Positions 8,925 through 17,041 of a stretch of 35,540 nt of DNA are shown piece after piece. Under the pieces are notes generated by a model. It saw nothing but the letters and a program-made list of their open reading frames with translations. It did no database searches and was not told the origin of the DNA. Each line of letters begins with the position of its first letter. The stretch's first letter is position 1. Source of the stretch: Clostridiales bacterium (lineage in GTDB: Bacteria > Bacillota > Clostridia > Lachnospirales > Lachnospiraceae). The translations under genes were made by a program, and so were the position numbers. The DNA is taken from assembly GCA_029338615.1 (NCBI GenBank), contig JAQYAS010000041.1, positions 1 through 35,540 of the forward strand. Direction: 5' to 3'.

Positions 8925-8980
8925 CTTTTCTTTATAAAATGATTGGAAGAGCTATAGTTAGGTGTGTCTAACTGTTTGTA

Positions 8981-9009
8981 ATTATATCTGTACTGTTCCC
9001 ATATGTCAA
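8981..9009 (-). promoter_or_regulatory. Perfect consensus sigma-A promoter with no gene directly after it
   Basis: On the minus strand: TTGACA (9009-9004), a 17-base spacer and TATAAT (8986-8981), an exact match to the housekeeping consensus. The predicted start is near 8976. It begins an RNA whose first bases can form AGTTAG-N6-CTAACT, and which reaches the GC hairpin after about 55 bases. No open frame follows before the hairpin. It could produce a short RNA or an attenuated leader for the response regulator. Confidence 0.75.
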
Positions 9010-9041
9010 CAGATATGCAGCTCATATAGTGATAACATTTA

Positions 9042-10541
9042 TCAACTTGCTCTTCTCATATCTCCTCCTCGTCTTATCCTTCTGACAACTCCCATTATCA
9101 TATCCCTGTATACACAAGGATTGAATATAAGAAGCAGCGGAAACAGCTCCAGTCTTCCTGCAAGCATATCAAACATCAGTACATATTTGCTAAATCCCGT
9201 AAGACTTCCATAATTCTGTGTTGGTCCAACCTGAGATAGTCCTGGTCCAATATTGTTCAGACAGGCTGCCACTGCAGTGAAATTGGTTACAAGATCCCTG
9301 CCCTCCACGGACACAAGAAGAACTGAAATAGTAAATACGGTCATAAGTGTTATAAAATACACATTCACTGCTCTGACCACTTCATGCTCCACCGGTTTGC
9401 CATCCATATTGATTTTCTTAATGTTTTTTGGATGAAAATAAGATCCGAGTTCCTTGACAACCGTCTTAAACATTATGATAAGTCTTGACACCTTCATACC
9501 GCCGCCTGTACTTCCCGCACACGCTCCGATAAACATCAGTATTACTAATACCGTCCTGCTTATCTGTGACCACTGATCAAAATCTGCTGAAGCATATCCG
9601 GTAGTTGTTATTATCGATGCCACCTGGAATGATGCATGTCTGAGCGCATCCCATATATTTGACATGGTGTTCATAAGACTTACAAATATAATTCCTATTG
9701 ACGCAAGAATGATAAGGAAATATGCCCTAACCTCTTCCATCGACAATGCCTTTCGTATATTTCGGAACAATAGGAAATAATAAAAGTTAAAGTTCACTCC
9801 AAACATTATCATGAATACCGTTACTACCCATTGTATATATGGTGAAAAGCTTGTAAAACTGTCATTTTTTATTCCAAAGCCTCCCGTTCCGGCCGTTCCG
9901 AACGCTGTACACAGCGAATCAAACAGTGACATATGACCAAACAGCAAGAATATGACCTCAAGTAATGTCATTCCAAAATAAATTGCATATAGTATTCTGG
10001 CTGTGTGTTTAAGTCTTGGAACCAGTTTACCAACGGATGGTCCCGGACTCTCCGCCTTCATCAGATTCATGTTTGATCCGGATGCACTGTTCATAGGAAT
10101 AATCGCCAACAGGAATACCAGAACTCCCATTCCACCTATCCAATGCGTAAAGCATCTCCAAAGCATCATTCCGTGGGACATCACCTCAACATCGCTCAGG
10201 ATGCTTGCTCCTGTGGTGGTAAGTCCCGACACCGTCTCAAAAAGTGCATTTGTAAATGATGGTATCTCTCCGGATATAACAAATGGCATACAGCCAAATA
10301 TACTGAGCAGAACCCAACTGAATGCGGTTGCTATACAACCTTCTTTCAGATAGATAGTCTGATTTACAGGCTTCTTCAATGACATAAGTGTTCCTATAAG
10401 CATACATGCTAAAATGACAACCAGGAACGCGAATCCCTCGTGTTCCTGATATATCAAAGATGTTATGCACGGTATAACCATGAGCAGCCCTTCAAGCCTT
10501 ATGACATGCCCCAGTATATATATTATCATGGAATTATTCAT
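9042..10541 (-). CDS. trkH: TrkH-family potassium uptake channel subunit
   Basis: A 499-residue polytopic membrane protein. The four pore-loop filter motifs of the TrkH/KtrB family are visible in order: TTTGAS (108-113), GTGGFG (218-223), TTTGYAS (312-318) and NNIGPGL (429-435). The length fits TrkH. It forms the potassium-conducting pore in the cytoplasmic membrane and is gated by a cytoplasmic nucleotide-binding TrkA ring, which is encoded directly upstream. The trkA stop codon is part of the trkH ribosome binding site (TAGGAGGAG, 9 bases before ATG), so translation is probably coupled. Confidence 0.93.
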   Translation of the reverse strand: MNNSMIIYILGHVIRLEGLLMVIPCITSLIYQEHEGFAFLVVILACMLIGTLMSLKKPVNQTIYLKEGCIATAFSWVLLSIFGCMPFVISGEIPSFTNALFETVSGLTTTGASILSDVEVMSHGMMLWRCFTHWIGGMGVLVFLLAIIPMNSASGSNMNLMKAESPGPSVGKLVPRLKHTARILYAIYFGMTLLEVIFLLFGHMSLFDSLCTAFGTAGTGGFGIKNDSFTSFSPYIQWVVTVFMIMFGVNFNFYYFLLFRNIRKALSMEEVRAYFLIILASIGIIFVSLMNTMSNIWDALRHASFQVASIITTTGYASADFDQWSQISRTVLVILMFIGACAGSTGGGMKVSRLIIMFKTVVKELGSYFHPKNIKKINMDGKPVEHEVVRAVNVYFITLMTVFTISVLLVSVEGRDLVTNFTAVAACLNNIGPGLSQVGPTQNYGSLTGFSKYVLMFDMLAGRLELFPLLLIFNPCVYRDMIMGVVRRIRRGGDMRRAS

Positions 10542-10556
10542 AAATAACCGCTCCTC

Positions 10557-11960
10557 CTATGCGAGAATATCTCTTATATCTGTAAATCCCGTCTCCGTGG
10601 TCACTATCATGGCTGTATCGCCAACCTGTATAGTGTCCTGACCGGTAGGAAGAAGGATTGAACCATTTCTATTGATAAATGCAATCAGCATGTTCTTCTT
10701 GAGATTGAGATCCTTTAGTGGTATGTCCGTGACATCCGACTTTTCATCAACCCTAAATTCTATTGCCTCCGCTCTGGAATCAAACATATGATAAAGAGTC
10801 TCTATGTTGTTGCTGTTGGAATTTTTCTTTGCTCTTACATATGCCACAATTGATTCTGCTGTAATGCTGCACGGATAAACTACACTTCCAAGATCGAGAC
10901 TGTTTATTACTTCTCTGAAATTACTTCTGTTGATCTTGGTTATCGTCTTGGCATTGGAATGTTTCCGGGCATGCAGCGTGAGAAGTATATTCTCCTCATC
11001 TATGCCTGTAAGCGATACAAACGACTCTGTCTCAGCAAGGCCCTCCTCATTCAGTATCTCCTGATCAGTTCCATCTCCATTGATGATAATAGCTTTCGGA
11101 AGCAGGACTGATAATTCCTCACACCGCTTCTTATTCTCCTCTATTATCTTCACTGATATTCCCATATTGATCAGCTGTCCTGCCAGATAATATGCGACAT
11201 TTCCACCGCCTATTATCATAGTGTCTTTAACTCTTGCAGTCTTGAATCCTATGTGCTCCATAAATTTTCTGGACATTGGTCTTGTTCCGACACATGACAT
11301 AATGTCTCCGGCCTTTAGCACAAAATCTCCTGAAGGAATATAGAATTCCCCATTCCTCTCAACCGCTGCTATAAGTATATTTATAGGCTTCTGCCTGCTT
11401 GCCAGATCCTTTCCAAGATCAGCTATGCTCTTATTGTCAAGAACATTCTTCTCCGGTATCTTGATTCTTGTCATCTCGGCCTGACCATGGGCAAATGAAT
11501 TGATCTCAAGAGCCGTTGGAAGATATAAAACCCTCGATACCTCTATCGCAGTCTCCAGTTCCGGATTTATTATCATTGTAAGTCCAAGTTTCTCCCTGAG
11601 ATAACTGGCCTCCTTGCTGTAATCCGGATCACGCAGTCTGGCTATCGTTGCACAGTCTCCCACCTGCTTCGCTATGGTGCAGCACAGAATATTGAGTTCA
11701 TCTGATGATGTAACCGCCGCAATAAGATCTGCATTCTGTATACCTGCATCCAATTGTACACTGTGGTTTGCGCCATTGCCTACTATTCCCATCACATCAT
11801 ACTGATTGGAATATGTTGCCACCTTCTGTGGATCTTTGTCTATGATCGTAATGTCATGTCCTTCATTAGCAAGCTGTTTCAGGATGGCTACACCAACTTT
11901 ACCACAGCCAACTATTATTATTTTCAGTCCAACTTTTTTGCCTGACTTGCTCCCAAACAC
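10557..11960 (-). CDS. trkA: TrkA potassium uptake regulatory subunit
   Basis: A 467-residue soluble protein made of two repeated RCK units, each with a Rossmann NAD-binding half and a TrkA_C half. The first glycine motif is VGCGKVG (about 17-23) and the second IIGGGNVA (about 249-256). It binds NAD(H) or ATP and gates TrkH. The longest frame starts with GTG at 11981, but AAGGAGGAG lies inside that extension, 6 bases before a second GTG at 11960; I therefore start there, which also puts the Rossmann strand at the usual distance from the N-terminus. An extended -10 promoter lies just upstream, and trkH follows. Confidence 0.9.
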   Translation of the reverse strand: MFGSKSGKKVGLKIIIVGCGKVGVAILKQLANEGHDITIIDKDPQKVATYSNQYDVMGIVGNGANHSVQLDAGIQNADLIAAVTSSDELNILCCTIAKQVGDCATIARLRDPDYSKEASYLREKLGLTMIINPELETAIEVSRVLYLPTALEINSFAHGQAEMTRIKIPEKNVLDNKSIADLGKDLASRQKPINILIAAVERNGEFYIPSGDFVLKAGDIMSCVGTRPMSRKFMEHIGFKTARVKDTMIIGGGNVAYYLAGQLINMGISVKIIEENKKRCEELSVLLPKAIIINGDGTDQEILNEEGLAETESFVSLTGIDEENILLTLHARKHSNAKTITKINRSNFREVINSLDLGSVVYPCSITAESIVAYVRAKKNSNSNNIETLYHMFDSRAEAIEFRVDEKSDVTDIPLKDLNLKKNMLIAFINRNGSILLPTGQDTIQVGDTAMIVTTETGFTDIRDILA

Positions 11961-11999
11961 AGGTTTCTCCTCCTTGATCACCTACATTTAACTAAGCAA

Positions 12000-12027
12000 A
12001 GTATATCATGAAGATTATAAAAATCAA
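12000..12027 (-). promoter_or_regulatory. trkA-trkH promoter
   Basis: On the minus strand: TTGATT, a 16-base spacer ending in TGA, then TATACT, an extended -10. The predicted start is about 33 bases before the GTG start of trkA. The potassium genes therefore have their own promoter, separate from the ATPase operon upstream. Confidence 0.6.
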
Positions 12028-12063
12028 CTCCCGCTATTTTCCTTTGCAAAAACCTTACACAAT

Positions 12064-12198
12064 CTACACAAATATCCTTACTATGCAGCATACAAACACA
12101 AATATGATAAAAGCTATACCCACTATCATATTTGTCTTTTTGCTAAATCCCTTTGTAGGACGGGTATACGCCCCTGTATCCTGTTTCTTCTTGCTCAT
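12064..12198 (-). CDS. 44-residue single-pass membrane protein
   Basis: A short frame with a basic, polar N-terminus (MSKKKQDTGAYTRPTKGFSK, residues 1-20) followed by one hydrophobic helix over about 24-44 (MIVGIAFIIFVFVCC then IVRIFV). The ribosome binding site is good: TAGGAGA, 5 bases before ATG. It lies 27 bases after the TOPRIM-like gene on the same strand with no terminator between, so it is probably the third gene of the ATPase operon. I do not recognise the family. The basic N-terminus predicts a cytoplasmic N-terminus and a helix in the inner membrane. It could be a membrane effector, an anchor or an unrelated housekeeping microprotein. Confidence 0.6.
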   Translation of the reverse strand: MSKKKQDTGAYTRPTKGFSKKTNMIVGIAFIIFVFVCCIVRIFV

Positions 12199-12225
12199 AT
12201 GTATCTCCTATACTCTCTGGCTCTG

Positions 12226-12993
12226 TTATTTCTTATCTCTTGCCATATCCATAAGTCTCTTTATCAACAGATTCACATTTGTGTGGCGCTTAAGTGAATT
12301 CTCACCTGTCCTGATGAATTCCCACGACTCGTCATATGTCATATCCATGGTATCTGTTTCATTTTCCCTGAAGAACTCCTCAAGTGATCCCGAATTTTCA
12401 TGTGCCAAGGAGAATTCCAGAGCCTTTCTGGTCTTATCATGATCATTAAAATTCGCATCTCCATGAAGAAAATGATCCAGATTACATGAAAAATAATACG
12501 TTGAATATCTGATCTTCTTACTTCCTATTTTGATGTATGACAGAGATGTGAGCACATCCAGATTCTCACTTTTTCTGTGGTTTCTCTCAACTACATGTGC
12601 CGGATTTCCTGTAACTATCAGATCCGGATAATATATGGGATCGTCCCCGGCGTCACCACTTGAAGCGACCAGATCATCATCAATATACACACCGTCAGTG
12701 TCGACAAAATGTACTATCTCCATGATATCCTTGGGATATAATCCCGTCTGCTTCAGAAACGGACTTACCATTATTTCATCTATAAAATACTCTATATTAT
12801 CCGGATATATTCCGTTCTTCGATGTAATGTCTCCCCCTGCAGTTCCGTCATCCTTCATGACCATGGCAAATTCCAACAGTATATCCGGATCAATATCCTC
12901 CAGCAGCTGTCCAAATGGTATTTCCAGGGCATTCTTGTCTGACATTCCCTCAACCAGAAACAGAACTATCTTTTTCTTAGGTCGTTTCCCCAT
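12226..12993 (-). CDS. TOPRIM-like protein paired with the AAA ATPase
   Basis: A 255-residue soluble protein. Near the N-terminus a hydrophobic strand leads into LFLVEGMSDK (Glu15), then GGDITSKNG near 53-61, then a strand ending VDTDG (Asp98, Asp100). A glutamate after the first strand and a DxD after a later strand is the metal-binding pattern of TOPRIM nuclease/primase folds, seen in OLD, RloB and DUF4435 proteins. Its start lies inside the ATPase 3' end, overlapping by 17 bases in another frame. The ATPase plus TOPRIM-like arrangement suggests a defence pair in the style of PARIS or RloAB. That is inference: I cannot assign it to a named family, and nuclease activity is untested. Confidence 0.65.
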   Translation of the reverse strand: MGKRPKKKIVLFLVEGMSDKNALEIPFGQLLEDIDPDILLEFAMVMKDDGTAGGDITSKNGIYPDNIEYFIDEIMVSPFLKQTGLYPKDIMEIVHFVDTDGVYIDDDLVASSGDAGDDPIYYPDLIVTGNPAHVVERNHRKSENLDVLTSLSYIKIGSKKIRYSTYYFSCNLDHFLHGDANFNDHDKTRKALEFSLAHENSGSLEEFFRENETDTMDMTYDESWEFIRTGENSLKRHTNVNLLIKRLMDMARDKK

Positions 12994-14485
12994 TGTCTAT
13001 CCCCGCCTTTCTAAACGCTGACACGACCTTATATTTCTTGGTGTTTTTGTACAGCTCCTCATCCTGTTCCCCTACAAGTATCTCCCTGAAATATGTGCTT
13101 CTGAGATTGTTGGTATTGCCAATCCCTTTCATCCGAATATATCTGTTATCCGGATTGGTTGTTGTAAAACATATAAAATCTTTATTTATAACTTCAAGCG
13201 GTCTCAGATTGTGAGATGTAAATATAAGCTGCCCCTTACCGGACTCCTGGAACGTCTGAATAACCTCTCCCAGCAGATATTCAAACACTCCCGCATCCAG
13301 CTCGTCTATTGCTATGGTACACGACTGTTCATTATACGCATCTATTATCAGACTCAGCACCGAAACTATCTTTCTGATTCCATCAGACTCGTACCTGAAC
13401 GGCATCTCGAATCTGCCATCCGGCGCCATCCCAGTATTGTGCGCATTGCTCATATCCGATTCGTTCCTGCTGGATACAATCTCCACAACATGCCCCACAC
13501 TTCCATCCTTCATCATGGCCGGTGACAGTTCATGCATATTTACATTAAGCCCCGGGACGATCTGACTGAGCACAATATTTATATTTGCAAACTGAGACTT
13601 GAGTTCATTGAACACGATCTCTGGCATGATATTGGGCATGTCTGTCTTGAGCAGATATCTTCCACTCTGTGTGTACAATGGCAGTCCATAGTTAAGTCTT
13701 ATATATCCTGTTGATTTGGTATCTACTACATGAAAATACAACTGACTGTAATATGCCAGTTCCAATACAACCTGGTAGAATTCTGAGTAAATACCACATT
13801 CATCAAACACGTGCGCCGTTCCAAGAGAAAAAATAAAGGATGTAGATTTTTCCTCTGCCAGTCTGCGCAGTATATTCAGTTCATCCATGTATTTCTTGCT
13901 GCCGGCCACAAAATACTTCTGTTTCGATGCAGGGCCAAAAGGCAGCTCTGATCCACATGTGTCGATCACTGACTGAAGTATGAGTTTTCTTCCATCAAAG
14001 TCCCCAGCCATGCACAGTTTTTCATTGTTGATCTTTACTCTGTATTTGGAGTGAGGCGCATTCCCATTCTCCTCCGTTCCATATTGTCCAAAGCCACCCG
14101 ACTGTTCATTTTCCACCGCCGAAACACAGAATTCATACACAGCCTTTCTTATCCGGCCATCCGGATATTGCAGATCAAATGTAAATTCAAGTCTCGATTT
14201 CTCCTGTCCCTTTGCAACACATTCCGCATATATACCAGGCACCTCAGCCCCCATCATAAGCAGTTTGAGTATTGCCAGAGCCTCTATAAAACTGGTTTTT
14301 CCGGAGCCATTCTGTCCATAAAGTCCCAGTATATCCGATTCCGTTCCATATGGGACAAATTTTTTGCCACAGGCAAACACTATCTCTCCATGCTCCACGC
14401 TCTTAAAATTTTCCAGAACGGCCTTTTGAAGTCTTATTGTCGGAAGCCTGTCCCAGTGATCATCTCTAAATTGTCTGATTCTCAT
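12977..14485 (-). CDS. AAA15/OLD-like ABC-type ATPase
   Basis: A 502-residue soluble ATPase of the SMC/OLD/RecF-like group. After an N-terminal VLENFKSVEHGEIVF strand comes Walker A GQNGSGKT (57-64). A signature-like ESDGIRKIVSVLSLI (366-380), Walker B IAIDELDAG (391-399) and a TSHN switch histidine (His415) follow in the C-terminal lobe. No nuclease domain is fused to it, and the overlapping downstream gene supplies a TOPRIM-like partner. GAGGAG lies 7 bases before the ATG, and a near-consensus promoter drives it. Proteins of this shape commonly sense phage or plasmid activity in defence systems. The middle region (about 100-300) is not one I recognise. Confidence 0.78.
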   Translation of the reverse strand: MRIRQFRDDHWDRLPTIRLQKAVLENFKSVEHGEIVFACGKKFVPYGTESDILGLYGQNGSGKTSFIEALAILKLLMMGAEVPGIYAECVAKGQEKSRLEFTFDLQYPDGRIRKAVYEFCVSAVENEQSGGFGQYGTEENGNAPHSKYRVKINNEKLCMAGDFDGRKLILQSVIDTCGSELPFGPASKQKYFVAGSKKYMDELNILRRLAEEKSTSFIFSLGTAHVFDECGIYSEFYQVVLELAYYSQLYFHVVDTKSTGYIRLNYGLPLYTQSGRYLLKTDMPNIMPEIVFNELKSQFANINIVLSQIVPGLNVNMHELSPAMMKDGSVGHVVEIVSSRNESDMSNAHNTGMAPDGRFEMPFRYESDGIRKIVSVLSLIIDAYNEQSCTIAIDELDAGVFEYLLGEVIQTFQESGKGQLIFTSHNLRPLEVINKDFICFTTTNPDNRYIRMKGIGNTNNLRSTYFREILVGEQDEELYKNTKKYKVVSAFRKAGIDNGETT

Positions 14486-14526
14486 TCACGATCTCCTCAG
14501 ATTGTTATTGAATAAAGTGTTTTATC

Positions 14527-14544
14527 GTTATCTACAGTGATAAC
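14527..14544. repeat. Inverted repeat in the ATPase leader
   Basis: GTTATC-TACAGT-GATAAC is a perfect 6-bp inverted repeat. It begins a few bases downstream of the predicted transcription start (about 14550) of the ATPase gene. It could be an operator for a repressor or an mRNA hairpin; the sequence cannot tell which. Confidence 0.4.
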
Positions 14545-14556
14545 ATTAATACCATA

Positions 14557-14585
14557 ATTATAAGTTTATCCTCTCTGTTCGTCAA
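14557..14585 (-). promoter_or_regulatory. Strong sigma-A promoter of the ATPase/TOPRIM operon
   Basis: On the minus strand: TTGACG (14585-14580), a 17-base spacer and TATAAT (14562-14557), 11 of 12 consensus positions. The leader is about 65 bases and carries an inverted repeat. The operon thus looks constitutively expressed unless something binds the leader. Confidence 0.75.
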
Positions 14586-14611
14586 CAGACATCACTTTTT
14601 GAATTTTTTAT

Positions 14612-15484
14612 TTAGAATTTTTGTTCTTTCCCCACCTTACCATTCCTATATCTGAGTGGCGGCGCCCCCACCGTCTCAGAAAATTTTCTAATGAAATAGC
14701 TTACGTTTTGATACCCTGATTTCATAGCAACCTCAGTTACCGGCAGATCTGTGGACTCAAGGAGATGCCTTGCATATCTCAGTCTCACATAGTTCACATA
14801 CTGGGTGAGGGTCATATGAAATCGATTGCAAAAAAGCCTGGACATGTATTTTCCTGACAGATGAAAATGTTTGGAAAGTTCAGCAAGTCCTATATGCTCA
14901 TGATAATTATCCTGTATATACAGAAGTATCTCCTTTTCCAGTTCACCCGATGCATTCCTTGTCAGTTCTTCAAGCTGATCATATTCCACAAGAAGATCCA
15001 TCATCTGTAAAAGCCGGATCCTTACCTGTATCTGTCTGTGTGTGCCATTTTTACCATTCTCCTCCGCCAGTTCATCAAGGATAGGTATGAGTTGCCCAAG
15101 CAGATTCCGATCCGCCACTTCTGGTCTGAATCCCCGGGTGTGATTCCTGAGTGGAAAAAACACTTCATCCTCCAATGCATCCTTGGTCTGAAATGATATA
15201 AATTCCAGAGGAAATATAAATGTAAAATAGTCCACAGGAGTGTCCGGAGCACTCATCATGTGCAACACTCCTGGACTTACAATAAACGCTGAGCCGTCTT
15301 CCCCTGTAAACTTCTGTCCATCAATCTCCACCGTAAGCGGACCTTTCCTCACATATATTATCTCCACCTCATCATGCCAATGGACCGGGATCTGAAATGC
15401 ATGAGGCGAGTATCGCATGTGATACTCACAAAACGGATATTCTCTTGTTCCGTGCGGATGATTTTCCTTTAATTCTGCGTACAT
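14612..15484 (-). CDS. AraC-family transcriptional regulator with N-terminal cupin
   Basis: A 290-residue regulator. The N-terminal cupin (about 25-95) includes the HWHDEVEIIYV strand with His35 and His37, typical of sugar- or metabolite-sensing AraC proteins. The C-terminal double helix-turn-helix (about 183-285) includes LAELSKHFHLSGKYMSRLF and the late YQNVSYFIRKF helix. AGGGGA lies about 7 bases before the ATG. It diverges from the MATE exporter at 15680 and shares a 195-base intergenic region with it, which makes the exporter the most likely target. The ligand is unknown. Confidence 0.88.
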   Translation of the reverse strand: MYAELKENHPHGTREYPFCEYHMRYSPHAFQIPVHWHDEVEIIYVRKGPLTVEIDGQKFTGEDGSAFIVSPGVLHMMSAPDTPVDYFTFIFPLEFISFQTKDALEDEVFFPLRNHTRGFRPEVADRNLLGQLIPILDELAEENGKNGTHRQIQVRIRLLQMMDLLVEYDQLEELTRNASGELEKEILLYIQDNYHEHIGLAELSKHFHLSGKYMSRLFCNRFHMTLTQYVNYVRLRYARHLLESTDLPVTEVAMKSGYQNVSYFIRKFSETVGAPPLRYRNGKVGKEQKF

Positions 15485-15679
15485 TGTTATCCCCTGATAT
15501 TGATTTATTATATATTGCGTTGCTTTTTATATCATGCAACTTCGTCATATTAACTCATATGTAGAATATGTGCAACTTTTAATTGAAATAGTACAAGATT
15601 CATGCGGTATCAATGCGATATTATACAATTTAGTTATAACTCATGATTTTATACCCATCACCAAAGGAGTACTGATTAT
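15485..15679. promoter_or_regulatory. Divergent control region between the AraC regulator and the MATE exporter
   Basis: A 195-base AT-rich region. A TATAAT-type -10 for the AraC gene lies at 15507-15512 on the minus strand, without a clear -35. The 8-base direct repeat TGCAACTT occurs at 15535-15542 and 15571-15578, 36 bases apart; such spaced repeats on one face of the helix would suit an AraC-type activator. I see no convincing full promoter for the exporter, which fits a gene that needs activation. Confidence 0.35.
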
Positions 15680-16984
15680 ATGAAGAAATTATCCGCGCTT
15701 TTTATACCTATATGTTTTGAAACACTATTCTATATGCTGTCTGGCATGGTTGACACACTTATGCTCTCATCAGTGGGCGACTATGCCGTGGGTGCTGTCG
15801 GAACCGCCAACAGCTACATAGGCATGTTTATCATCATGTTCTCCATCATATCATCAGGAATGATGACTGTCATGACTCAGAACATAGGTGCAGGCAGGTC
15901 TGGCATCGCCTATCAGGCTCGTCAGCTTGGCCTTATATTTAATTCAGTCATAGGTGTGGGAATGTCCGTATTCCTGTTCGTCTTCTCCGGCGACATTCTT
16001 GACTTGATCGGAATAGCCGGGAACCTCAGGGAACCTGCCATGAGCTATCTCGAGATCGTAGGCGGAGGGTGCTTTCTGAACGCACTGATCCCAATATTTG
16101 CAAGCTACCTCAGAGCATTTGGACATACTAAGCAGCCTCTCATAGCTACCATAATAGGCAACCTTGTAAACTTCGCTTTAAATGCAGTATTTCTCTTTGC
16201 TCTGCATAAAGGGGTGCAGGGTGTCGCTACAGCAACAGTCATATCCAAGGTTATCAACCTTGCAATTGTTATCTTTTTCTCCTGCACCCTTGTAAAAGCA
16301 GGAAAAAATCCCGAAAGGCTTTCTAACAGAACTGTCCTTTCACAGATCATCAGAGTCGGACTGCCATCTGCATTCGAATCCGTTCTGTACAATGTCGCCA
16401 TGATGCTGGTGGTCAAGTTCCTGAACCAGATGGATACTGACGGAATAAATGTCACGGCACGATCCTACGCAGTCCAGATAAGCAACTTCTCCTACTGCGT
16501 CGGCTCAGCGCTCGCCCAGGCAAATGCCATCATGACCGGATGGCATATCGGTTCCGGCGATATAGATGCATGTAAAAGAGATACCAAAAAGGCCGCCATC
16601 ATCGGTGTGATCGTGGCGACCTGTCTTGAAACTTTATTTGCTGTCACAGCCCCATGGACCATGAGACTGTTCACCTACAACCCGGACATGGTTCATATTG
16701 TCACAAAGCTTCTTGCAATTGACATCATCCTCGAGGTCGGCAGAGTTACAAACCTTGTATACGGCCAGGCTCTGAAAACCAGCGGAGATGCGGTATTCCC
16801 GGCTGTCATAGCAGCGGTCTTTATGTACGTGTGTGCTGTCGGCGGTACATGGATGTTCGGCCTGCACTTTGGGCTCCTTGCAATCGGCGCCTACATAGGC
16901 CTTGCCTGTGACGAATGTGTGCGCGCAGTGGGTATGGTCCTGCGCTGGCGAAGCGGAAAGTGGACGGAGAAGAAACTGGTGTGA
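15680..16984 (+). CDS. MATE-family efflux transporter
   Basis: A 434-residue polytopic membrane protein with about 12 hydrophobic segments in two similar halves. The first half begins FIPICFETLFYMLSGMVDTL with the MATE-type VDTLMLSSVGDYAVGAVG region, and the second half repeats the pattern from about residue 225 (IIRVGLPSAFESVLYNVAMM). MATE proteins export drugs or metabolites in exchange for sodium ions or protons. AAAGGAG lies 10 bases before the ATG. It is one of only two plus-strand genes and diverges from the AraC regulator. It runs tail-to-tail into feoAB with 57 bases between. The substrate is unknown. Confidence 0.9.
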   Translation: MKKLSALFIPICFETLFYMLSGMVDTLMLSSVGDYAVGAVGTANSYIGMFIIMFSIISSGMMTVMTQNIGAGRSGIAYQARQLGLIFNSVIGVGMSVFLFVFSGDILDLIGIAGNLREPAMSYLEIVGGGCFLNALIPIFASYLRAFGHTKQPLIATIIGNLVNFALNAVFLFALHKGVQGVATATVISKVINLAIVIFFSCTLVKAGKNPERLSNRTVLSQIIRVGLPSAFESVLYNVAMMLVVKFLNQMDTDGINVTARSYAVQISNFSYCVGSALAQANAIMTGWHIGSGDIDACKRDTKKAAIIGVIVATCLETLFAVTAPWTMRLFTYNPDMVHIVTKLLAIDIILEVGRVTNLVYGQALKTSGDAVFPAVIAAVFMYVCAVGGTWMFGLHFGLLAIGAYIGLACDECVRAVGMVLRWRSGKWTEKKLV

Positions 16985-17041
16985 TAATACACTAATACCA
17001 AACGTATTCCAGAATGTATCACCCCATACTCCATGCTTTTA

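Noticed and set aside
8957-8974. AGTTAG-N6-CTAACT as a DtxR-type iron box
   Set aside because: It resembles a half-match to the DtxR consensus, but it lies in the transcribed part after a perfect promoter and fits better as a 5' RNA hairpin.
12008-12442. A 144-residue plus-strand frame
   Set aside because: It runs antisense to the TOPRIM-like gene and the 44-residue gene and has a skewed composition; the minus-strand genes have ribosome binding sites and recognisable motifs.
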